Assembly: GCF_037477895.1 (NCBI RefSeq)
Contig: NZ_CP132744.1
Span: forward strand, 2,418,001-2,482,000
Direction: 5' to 3'
From: Mycetohabitans endofungorum
GTDB taxonomy: Bacteria > Pseudomonadota > Gammaproteobacteria > Burkholderiales > Burkholderiaceae
DNA: 64,000 nt
The notes beneath the pieces are model-generated. The model was given only the letters and a program-made list of their open reading frames with translations. It did no database searches and was not told where the DNA came from. Positions within the stretch are counted from its first letter, which is position 1, and each line of letters opens with the position of its first letter. Positions 9,738 through 19,200 of the stretch are shown here, one piece after another. The position numbers and the translations under genes were made by a program.

Positions 9738-10922
9738 ATGAAAAAGTCGCTTCTCGCTCTCGCGGCATTGGGCGCTTTCTCAGGTGTTGCCCATGCGCAA
9801 AGCAGCGTGACGCTGTACGGTATCATTGACGAAGGCCTGAATTACACGAGCAACAGCGGCGGCCACACGCTATGGAACCTGTCCAGCGGCGTGATGCAAG
9901 GCAGCCGTTGGGGCCTGCGTGGCACCGAAGACCTAGGCGGTGGCTTGAAGGCGATCTTCACGTTGGAAAACGGTTTTGACGTCAACACCGGCAAGCTCGG
10001 TCAAGGCGGCCTCGAATTCGGCCGTCAAGCGTTCGTCGGTTTGTCGTCGAGCAGCTTCGGTACGGTCACGCTGGGTCGTCAATACGACTCCGTGGTCGAC
10101 TACGTCGGCCCACTGGAAGCCGGTGACCAATGGGGTGGCTACATTGCCGCTCACCCGGGCGACCTGGACAACTTCAACAACACCTATCGCATCAACAACT
10201 CGATCAAGTACACGAGCCCAAACTTCGCAGGCTTGACCTTCGGTGGCTTGTACAGCTTAGGCGGCGTGGCTGGCGACTTCTCGCGCAACCAAGCGTTCTC
10301 GCTGGGCGCCGGCTACACGAACGGCCCGTTGGTGTTGGGTGTCGGCTACTTGAACGTGCGTAACCCGAACGTCAGTTTCTTTGGCAACAGCACGTCGGGC
10401 ACGATCAACGCTGGCGTGTCGAACGTGACCTCATCGGTCTACGGCGGCTACGGCTCGGCCCACACGTATCAAGTGATCGGTGCGGGCGGCGCGTACACGT
10501 TCGGCCCGGCAACGGTCGGCATCACGTACTCGAACACGAAGTTCTACAAGCTGGGCAGCACGTACGCATCGGCTTTCGCTGGCAGCACTGCGACGTTCAA
10601 CAACGCCGAAATCAACTTTAAGTACCAGTTGACCCCGGCGTTGGTGCTCGGCGCAGCGTATGACTTCACGAAGGGCAGCTCGATCAACGGCCAGTCTCCT
10701 GCGAAGTACCACCAAGGCGCGCTGGGCGCGGACTACTTCCTGTCCAAGCGTACTGACGTCTACCTGATCGGTGTCTACCAGCACGCGTCAGGCAACACGG
10801 TGTCGACTTCGTCGAGCGGCGTAGACTCGGTGGCTGCGGCCACCGCCAATATCATGGGCCTGTCGCCGTCGACGACGAACAACCAAGCCACGGTTCGCGT
10901 CGGCATCCGCCACAAATTCTAA
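9738..10922 (+). CDS. Gram-negative general porin (OpcP/OmpC-like trimeric beta-barrel)
   Basis: This is a 394-residue outer-membrane porin of the Burkholderia/Neisseria class for passive diffusion of small solutes. A signal peptide is obvious (MKKSLLALAALGAFSGVAHA, cleaved before QSSVTLYG). The mature part begins with the class hallmark SSVTLYGIID, contains SRWGLRGTEDLGGGLKAIF and GLSSSSFGTVTLGRQ, and ends in aromatic-terminated strand RVGIRHKF. The ATG at 9738 has GGAGA 9 bases upstream; the in-frame TTG just before it is not needed. Codon use is strongly biased, suggesting high expression, and a strong terminator follows. Confidence 0.95.
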   Translation: MKKSLLALAALGAFSGVAHAQSSVTLYGIIDEGLNYTSNSGGHTLWNLSSGVMQGSRWGLRGTEDLGGGLKAIFTLENGFDVNTGKLGQGGLEFGRQAFVGLSSSSFGTVTLGRQYDSVVDYVGPLEAGDQWGGYIAAHPGDLDNFNNTYRINNSIKYTSPNFAGLTFGGLYSLGGVAGDFSRNQAFSLGAGYTNGPLVLGVGYLNVRNPNVSFFGNSTSGTINAGVSNVTSSVYGGYGSAHTYQVIGAGGAYTFGPATVGITYSNTKFYKLGSTYASAFAGSTATFNNAEINFKYQLTPALVLGAAYDFTKGSSINGQSPAKYHQGALGADYFLSKRTDVYLIGVYQHASGNTVSTSSSGVDSVAAATANIMGLSPSTTNNQATVRVGIRHKF

Positions 10923-10951
10923 TAACATGCTTTAAAACGGTTTTAACCTTT

Positions 10952-10976
10952 AAAGGCGCCTTCGGGTGCCTTTTTT
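10952..10976 (+). terminator. Rho-independent terminator of the porin gene
   Basis: A 9-bp stem (AAAGGCGCC / GGTGCCTTT with one G-T pair) closes a TTCG tetraloop and runs directly into TTTTTT. It stands 30 bases after the porin stop. It could also serve the convergent fadD gene, though the T-run is weaker on that strand. Confidence 0.9.
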
Positions 10977-11091
10977 AATGCGCTGCCACGCTGATACACG
11001 GCAGGTTCGACGTCGCAGCTAGCTCAGCGCCGGGGCCAGTTCAATGTCTCGGCGCACTCGCCGTCCCAGCAAACTTAATGTCAGAGCAGGC

Positions 11092-12768
11092 TTAGTGTCG
11101 AGGCGCGTCGCGCAGCTCGCGCCGCAGGATCTTGCCAACGTTTGTCTTCGGCAGTTCAGCCCTGAACTCGACCGCTTTCGGACGCTTATAGCCAGCTAGG
11201 CGCTCCCTACAGAACTCGATAACAGCCTGCTCGGTGAGCGCTGGGTCTTTTTTCACGATGAACAGCTTCACCACCTCGCCGGAATGCGGGTCCGTCACGC
11301 CCACCGCGGCGACTTCATAGACGCCCGGCATCTGCGCGACCACGTCCTCGACCTCGTTCGGATAGACATTGAAGCCCGACACCAGGATCATGTCCTTCTT
11401 GCGGTCGACGATTTTCACGTAACCACGTTCATCGATCACGCCGACGTCGCCGGACTTGAAGAAACCATCCGCCGTCATCACGCTGGCCGTCTCACCCGGG
11501 CGGTTCCAGTAGCCGGCCATGACCTGCGGGCCGCGAATGCAGATCTCGCCGGGCTGCCCCAGCGGCAACTCGTTGCCTTCGTCGTCACGGATCGACACTT
11601 CGGTGGACGGCAACGGCAAGCCGATCGTGCCTGTGTACTCGGTCGAGGTCGCCGGGTTGCACGTCACGCAAGGTGACGTCTCGGACAAACCATAGCCTTC
11701 GACGATCGGCGCACCGGTCATTTCGTACCACCGCTTCGCCACCGCCTCCTGCACGGCCATCCCTCCCGCGTTAGCTACCACCAGTTTCGAAAAGTCCAGC
11801 TTGCCGAAGTCTGGATGATTGAGCAGCACGTTGTACAGTGTATTGACTGCGGGGAACATACTGACCGCGTACCCCTTCAGCTGCTTGATCGTACCGGCAA
11901 TATCGCGCGGGTTTGGAATCAATACCGCAAGCCCGCCGGTACGAATCGTCAGCAGTGCGCAGACGGTCAACGCATAAATGTGATACAGCGGAAGCGCGAT
12001 CACCGTAGTCAATTGCGTGAGTTCTGCATGCGCGCTGCGCGCCGGATTAAGCCAGACTTCCGATTGCAGTACGTTCGCAACGATGTTCCGATGTAGCAGC
12101 GTCGCCCCCTTCGCGATACCCGTCGTACCTCCGGTATATTGCAGGAAGGCGACATCATCCGGTCCTTGCTGCACGGGGCGAAACGTGCCTCGCTTGCCCT
12201 GCGCGAGCGCATCGTTGAAGCGCACCGAGCCCGGCAGCGACCAGGCCGGCACCATCTTTTTCACATGCCGCACGACCCAATTGACCAGGCAGCCCTTCAC
12301 GCCCATCAGGTCGCCCATCGCTGCCACAATAACGTGGTTGACATCGGTGTTGGGCACGACCGCCTGCAGCGTCGTCGCAAAATTCTCGAGTAGGATGATT
12401 GCCTGTGCGCCACTGTCGCGCAGCTGGTGTTCAAGCTCGCGCGGCGTGTATAGCGGATTGACGTTGACCATGACATATCCGGCCCGCAACACGGCAGCAA
12501 TTGCAACGGGATACTGCAGTACGTTTGGCATCATCACTGCGACGCGAGCGCCCTGAGTCAGACCCTTGCATTGCAAATAGGCGGCCAATGCCCGCGACAG
12601 CCGGTCCAGTTCCCCATAGGTCAACACCTGCCCCATGCAGGCAAACGCTGGCCGCTCAGCAAATTTGCCAAAGCTCTCCTCGAGCAGCAGCGTCACCGAC
12701 GCATAGATCGACGGATCGATATCCGCTGGCACGCCGGCGGGATACGATTTAAGCCAGATGCGTTCCAT
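11092..12768 (-). CDS. fadD: Long-chain fatty-acid--CoA ligase (FadD-type)
   Basis: This 558-residue adenylate-forming enzyme activates fatty acids to acyl-CoA with ATP. It shows the P-loop-like YTGGTTGIAKGA, the YGLSETSP motif, GEICIRGPQVMAGYW, the hinge region FKSGDVGVIDERGYVKIVDRKKDMI and the C-terminal lysine motif PKTNVGKILRREL. The long upstream open extension (to 12927) is not coding-like; the ATG at 12768 has GGAGGAGG at ideal spacing and gives the family N-terminus MERIWLKSYPAGVP. Substrate chain length cannot be read from sequence; FadD is the nearest family by eye. Confidence 0.92.
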   Translation of the reverse strand: MERIWLKSYPAGVPADIDPSIYASVTLLLEESFGKFAERPAFACMGQVLTYGELDRLSRALAAYLQCKGLTQGARVAVMMPNVLQYPVAIAAVLRAGYVMVNVNPLYTPRELEHQLRDSGAQAIILLENFATTLQAVVPNTDVNHVIVAAMGDLMGVKGCLVNWVVRHVKKMVPAWSLPGSVRFNDALAQGKRGTFRPVQQGPDDVAFLQYTGGTTGIAKGATLLHRNIVANVLQSEVWLNPARSAHAELTQLTTVIALPLYHIYALTVCALLTIRTGGLAVLIPNPRDIAGTIKQLKGYAVSMFPAVNTLYNVLLNHPDFGKLDFSKLVVANAGGMAVQEAVAKRWYEMTGAPIVEGYGLSETSPCVTCNPATSTEYTGTIGLPLPSTEVSIRDDEGNELPLGQPGEICIRGPQVMAGYWNRPGETASVMTADGFFKSGDVGVIDERGYVKIVDRKKDMILVSGFNVYPNEVEDVVAQMPGVYEVAAVGVTDPHSGEVVKLFIVKKDPALTEQAVIEFCRERLAGYKRPKAVEFRAELPKTNVGKILRRELRDAPRH

Positions 12769-12814
12769 GCGGCACCTCCTCCGATTGATTTCGAATGATC
12801 GTGCTAAAAATGGC

Positions 12815-12843
12815 ATGCTAGCCGCAACGGCGTTCTCGGACAA
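12815..12843 (-). promoter_or_regulatory. Candidate fadD promoter
   Basis: Minus-strand TTGTCC (4 of 6), 17 bases, TAGCAT (4 of 6), about 45 bases before the fadD start. Reasonable but not strong. Confidence 0.3.
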
Positions 12844-12881
12844 TCGCTTTAGATGGTCTCCTCGGCCGACATTGCCCCTTT

Positions 12882-12953
12882 CAGTCGGCATTGAACGTGC
12901 AGTCGGTGTTGGCCGTGCAGGAAGCATTGACTGTTCAAGCGGCTTCGAACTGG
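12882..12953 (+). repeat. 18-bp degenerate tandem repeat, four units
   Basis: Four consecutive 18-base units start with CAG or CAA (CAGTCGGCATTGAACGTG and three relatives). Read on the plus strand in frame they would give six-residue repeats such as QSALNV, QSVLAV and QEALTV before a TAG, but the frame has no start codon. It lies just upstream of the fadD promoter candidate. Confidence 0.6.
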
Positions 12954-13285
12954 ACCAGGCAGTCGTAGAGCGCCTGCACCGCGGCCCGAGCCGGTCAATC
13001 GCTGGCGGGTCACCTCGTTGGCGTTGCGGCCATCCGGAGCCAGTTTCTTCTACCGTATCGACAAGCCAACCGCCCCTTGATCGCGTGCACGATCCGTGAC
13101 CGTGACTCGCTCAGTCATCGCGCCACGGTCGTCGAAGATGCACGCCGTTATGCCGTTTTCGATGGCGTAGCGCGCCCGGCACGGTATGGGTGGTGGCAGA
13201 AGCGGTTGGATCCGCAACCACAGTTATCCGATTCGGCAACATCAGTACCGCATTGCAAAATGCGTGAGCTGCTAAGGAGGACCTA
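12954..13285. other. Gap between fadD and the adhesin gene
   Basis: No gene, RNA or terminator that I can support. Short open frames in all directions lack ribosome-binding sites. Confidence 0.4.
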
Positions 13286-16200
13286 TCACCATTGGAATCC
13301 TCCTGACGCAACGGCCCCCAAATAACCGCGACCGTTCGCGTTTGCGGCGAGCTTGAAAACCCAGCGATTATTCGGCGTGACGTGCGATATGCCAAGCGCA
13401 GCGCCATACTGGCCGCGGTATGTTGCACCCGCAAACGCCGCCAAACTCTTCCCGGGTAACGTCGGTTGTGGCAATCCCGCCACCGCCATTGCCGCTGCAA
13501 TGCCTGCTGACGCGTCACGATCGACACGCGCAACGGCTTCGTCCAACTGAGCTTTGTTGACTGCATCGGTCGGTTCAGTGCCGCGTGCGACATGCGTGAT
13601 CTTGCGCTCCTGGCCAGGCGTGCCGACTGATACGCGAGTTTCGTCGACGCTAATACCGAGTTGCTCGGTCATGACCGACGGCAACTCTGCCGCGATCGCC
13701 TCGCGCAACCACCCATGAAGCACGTCTTGTTCGGGGGCGGCGTCACGTGACGTAGCGGCTGCCGTACTTGGGCTGGGCCGTGTCAAGGACGTCATTTCTG
13801 TTGGCTCAGAGTTTGGAGGTTGATCGGCCTGCACACTATTCGAAACACTTAAGGAACTGCTGGCGACCGGTTCAGGGATATTCTCGCCTACTTGAGACTG
13901 CTTTTCATTATCCGTCTTCGCCATTACAGCGGCTTGACTGACAGAAACCGGATCTGCACCGGCATCGCTCATCGTTGACGTGCTGCTTCGGCGCGAGGCC
14001 GGGGGTGCTGCCGACATTATGGCGCTCGCATCATGGCCAGCTGGCTGCGCCTGCTGCAGCGACTCTGCCCCGTCAGATCCGCCCCTATTGCCTGGTGCAA
14101 CGTCTTGCACCTTGTCAGCTGCTGTCAAAGCAGGGGACAAACTGGCCTCCAGAATCTGAAGTTGCATGTGGGTCTCGTCAGCGGACTGTGTTAGCTTACT
14201 GGCGACACGGGCACTGGCATCGCTCATCGTTGACATGCTGCTTCGGCGCGAGGCCGGGTGTGCCGATGTTGTGGCGCTCGCATCTTGGCCGGCTGGCTGC
14301 GCCTGCTGCAGCAACTCTGCCGGGCCAAATCCGCCCCTGTTGCCTGGTGCAACGTCTTGCACTTTGTCAGCTGCTGTCAAAGCAGGGGACAAACTAGCCT
14401 CCAGAGTCTGGAGTTGAGTGTGAGTCTCTTCAGCGAACTGTATTGGCTTACTGTCGACACGCGTACCGGCATCGCTCATCGTTGACGCACTGCTTCGAGG
14501 CGAAGCCGGGCGTTCCGCCAGCACCTGCCCAACTTCCATCTCCCTTGACGGGGCTGGGCCGCTTTGCCATATACCGCCCTCCAAGCCTGCTGCATCCAGA
14601 CCGTCCGATCTGCGTCGGTCTTCACTGCTGGATCGTAACCGCTTCGCCACCTGGGGCTGCTGATGCAGCAACACTGCCGATTTGGATCTTCCCCTGTTGC
14701 CCGGTGCAACGTCTCGCACCTTCTCAGCCACTGTCTGCTGCGCGGCAAGGGACGAGCTGGTCTCCGGGGTCTGGACCAAGGGCTGAGTGCGGGACTCGTC
14801 AGCGGACTGTGTTGACCTACTGCCGATACTGGCACCGGCATCGCTCATCGTTGACGTGCTGCTTCGGCGCGAGGCCGGGTGTGCCGATGTTGTGGCGCTC
14901 GCATCTTGGCCGGCTGGCTGCGCCTGCTGCAGCAACTCTGCCGGGCCAAATCCGCCCCTGTTGCCTGGTGCAACGTCTTGCACTTTGTCAGCTGCTGTCA
15001 AAGCAGGGGACAAACTAGCCTCCAGAGTCTGGAGTTGAGTGTGAGTCTCTTCAGCGAACTGTATTGGCTTACTGTCGACACGCGTACCGGCATCGCTCAT
15101 CGTTGACGCACTGCTTCGAGGCGAAGCCGGGCGTTCCGCCAGCACCTGCCCAACTTCCATCTCCCTTGACGGGGCTGGGCCGCTTTGCCATATACCGCCC
15201 TCCAAGCCTGCTGCATCCAGACCGTCCGATCTGCGTCGGTCTTCACTGCTGGATCGTAACCGCTTCGCCACCTGGGGCTGCTGATGCAGCAACACTGCCG
15301 ATTTGGATCTTCCCCTGTTGCCCGGTGCAACGTCTCGCACCTTCTCAGCCACTGTCTGCTGCGCGGCAAGGGACGAGCTGGTCTCCGGGGTCTGGACCAA
15401 GGGCTGAGTGCGGGACTCGTCAGCGGACTGTGTTGACTTACTGTCGACACGGGCACCGGCATCACTCATCGTTGACGCGCTGCTTCGAGGCAAGGCCGGG
15501 TGTTCCGCCAGCACCTGCCCAACCTCCATCTCCCTTGACGGGGCTGGGCCGCTTTGCCATATACCGTCCTCCAAGCCTGCTGCATCCAGGCCGTCCGATC
15601 TGCGTCGGTCTTCACTGCTGGATCGTAACCGCTTCGCCACCTGGGGCTGCTGATGCAGCAACACTGCCGATTTGGATCTTCCCCTGTTGCCCGGTGCAAC
15701 GTCTCGCACCTTCTCAGCCACTGTCTGCTGCGCGGCAAAGGACGAACTGGTCTCCGGGGTCTGGACCAAGGGCTGAGTGCGGGACTCGTCAGCGGACTGT
15801 GTTGACTTACTGTCGACACGGGCACCGGCATCACTCATCGTTGACGCGCTGCTTCGAGGCAAGGCCGGGTGTTCCGCCAGCACCTGCCCAACCTCCATCT
15901 CCCTTGACGGGGCTGGGCCGCTTTGCCATATACCGTCCTCCAAGCCTGCTGCATCCAGGCCGCCCGATCTGCGTCGGTCTTCACTGCTGGATCGTAACCG
16001 CTTCGCCACCTGAGGCTGCTGATGCAACAACACTGCCGATTTGGATCTTCCCCTGCTGCCCAGCGCAGCATCTCGCACCTTTTCAGCCGCTGTCTGCTGC
16101 ACGGCAAGGGACGAACTGGTCTCCGGGGTCTGGACCAAGGGCTGAGTGCGGGACTCGTCAGCGGACTGTGTTGACCTACTGTCGATACTGGCACCGGCAT

Positions 16201-19200
16201 CGTTCATCGTTGACATGCTGCTTCGGCGCGAGGCCGAGTGTGCCAACGTTGTGACACTTGCCACCGGCTCGGCTGGCTGCGCCTGCTGCGGCAACTCTGT
16301 CGAGTTGGATCCGCCCCTGTTGCCTGGTGCAACGTCTTGCACTTTGTCAGCTGCTGTCAAAGCAGGGGACAAACTGACCTCCAGAGTCTGGAGTTGAGTG
16401 TGGGTCTCTTCAGCGGACTGTGTTGGCTTACTGCCGACACGCGTACCGGCATCGCTCATCGTTGACGCACTGCTTCGAGGCGAAGCCAGGCGTTCCGCCA
16501 GCACCTGCCCAACTTCTATCTCCCTTGACGGGGCTGGGCCGCTTTGCCATATACCGCCCTCCAAGCCTGCTGCATCCAGGCCGTCCGATCTGCGTCGGTC
16601 TTCACTGCTGGATCGTAACCGCTTCGCCACCTGGGGCTGCTGATGCAGCAACACTGCCGATTTGGATCTTCCCCTGTTGCCCGGTGCAACGTCTCGCACC
16701 TTCTCAGCCACTGTCTGCTGCGCGGCAAAGGACGAACTGGTCTCCGGGGTCTGGACCAAGGGCTGAGTGCGGGACTCGTCAGCGGACTGTGTTGACCTAC
16801 TGCCGATACTGGCACCGGCATCGCTCATCGTTGACGCGCTGCTTCGGTGCGAGGCCGAGTGTGCCAACATTGTGGCACTTACCCCCGTCTCGGTTGGCTG
16901 CGCCTGCTGCGGCAACTCTGCCGAATCAGATACGCCCCTGTTATCTGGTGCAACGCCTTGCACCTTGTCAGCTGCTGTCAAGGCAGGGGATAAACTGGCC
17001 TTTGGGCTCTGCGTTTTTGCCCGCTCAGAGTTTGGATATTGATCGGCCTGCACACTATTTAAAACACTTGAGGAATTGCTGACAACCGGTTCAGGGATGT
17101 TCTCGCCTACTTGGGACCGCTTTTCATTATCCGTCTTCGCCATTACAGCGGCTTGACTGACAGAAACCGGATCTGCACCGGCATCGCTCATCGTTGACGT
17201 GCTGCTTCGAGACAAGGCTGGCTGTTCCGCCGGCACCTGCCTAACGCCCATCTCCCTTGACAGGGCTAGGCCGCTTTGCCATCCATCGTCATCCCTGTCC
17301 ACAATATACGGTTTCGTAAGCTCATCATACGGGGCCAACGTCCCCTGTCCTTTGCCTCCATTCTCAAAGGCGGAACTATTCTTTCCGAGAATTGGAGTAT
17401 GCGTATTGCCACTTGCATCATGCAACACAGCAACCTTGTTATCTACGACGCTAACGTCTATGCCGGAAACAGTGATCGGCGGCACATCGGTAAACGACGA
17501 TTGATGCCAGGCCAATTCGTGCGCCCCTGCCTGTTGCACGCCATCCGGATTCCCGTCGTCAAACGTGTCCACAGGAACGAACAGCGGCGTATCAGCTTGC
17601 AAACGGCGTTGTTCCAACTTGGGCGCTAATACTGGTAGCGACCGAGACCGCTGGCGTACCCGGTTAGCTCCTTGCATGCTAGGTAACGGCGCATGACTGT
17701 CGTCGGCATGGTCCTTTCCCGTATGCGATGGGTGCAGCCCTCGCGCGTCGATTTGATTAGCTGCGTCCTTCTGCAGGCCACTGAGATTTACATTGTCATT
17801 TTGTAGGTCTATGGCCGATAGCGGTTCATTTGTCGGTCGCTTCCTTTTCACCAAACGGCCTGCCTCCCTTGGCGAAGACTCACTGGGCAAACTTATTGGG
17901 ACCGACTGAGACCTCTCGCGCCGTCGTTTTTCTCTTTGTACGCCAACATCCGTTGATGTTCTAGCCGTCACGTTCAGTCGCTGTTTCCACTCCCATCCCG
18001 GAGTCAGCTTATCTTGCGTATCCGAACCGAGCGTGGACAGTTTCATCTCCCTTGAAGGAGCTGGGCCGCTTTGCCATCCATCGTCATCCCTGTCCACAAT
18101 ATACGGTTTCGTAAGCTTATCATACGGGGCCAACGTCCCCTGTCCTTTGCCTCCATTCTCAAAGGCGGAACTATTCTTTCCGAGAATTGGAGTATGCGTA
18201 TCGCCACTTGCATCATGCAACACAGCAACCTTGTTATCTACGACGCTAACGTCTATGCCGGAAACAGTGATCGGCGGCACATCGGTAAACGACGATTGAT
18301 GCCAGGCCAATTCGTGCGTCCCTATCTGTTGCACGCTATCCGGATTTCCGTCGTCAGACGTATGCACAGGAATGAACAGCGGCGTATCAGCTTGCAAACG
18401 GCGTTGTTCCAACCCGGGCGCTAATACTGGTAGCGACCGAGACCGCTGGCGTACCCGGTTAGCTCCTTGCATGCTAGGTAACGGCGCATGACTGTCGTCG
18501 GCATGGTCCTTTCCCGTATGTGATGGGTGCAGCCCTCGCGCGTCGATTTGATTAGCTGCGTCCTTCTGCGGGCCGCTGGGCATTCCACTGCCCTTTTGTG
18601 AGTCTATGACCGATAGCAACTCATTTGCCGGTCGCTTCCTTTTCACTAAACGGTCTGCCTCCCTTGGCGAAGACTCACTGGGCAAACTTATTGGGACCGA
18701 CTGAGACCTCTTGCGCCGCCGTTTTTCTCTTCGTACGCCAACATCCGTTGGTGTTCCAGCCGTCACGTCCAATCGCTGTTTCCACTCCCGTCCCGGAGTC
18801 AGCTTATCTTGCGTATCCGAACCGAGCGTGGACGGCTTTACATCCCAACGCGACTCTTTTTTCCGTACCTTCGGCTGGCTCGCCTCCTCTCCGTACGATG
18901 GCGCATCGTCCATCGACATAGCTTGCATATCGGATGGCTTCTTATCCCATGCCGCTTCGGCAATCGGCATGTCTTGCATACCCGACACGGGCGTGGACCT
19001 CAACATCTTTTCAGCCTTCTGCTCCGGCGTCACATCCCATCGCGTTACCCGTGGCTTCGGCTGGCTCGACCCCTCACCATGCGATGACGCGTCGTCCATC
19101 GACATAGCTTGCATCATAGCTTGCATGTCGGACGGCTTCTTATCCCATGCCGCTTCGGCAATCGGCATGTCTTGCATACCCGACACGGGCGTGGACCTCA

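Noticed and set aside
13975-17082. Rightward open frames up to 396 codons opposite the adhesin gene
   Set aside because: They arise from the repetitive complementary strand, repeat with the same 369/621-base periods, and lack ribosome-binding sites.
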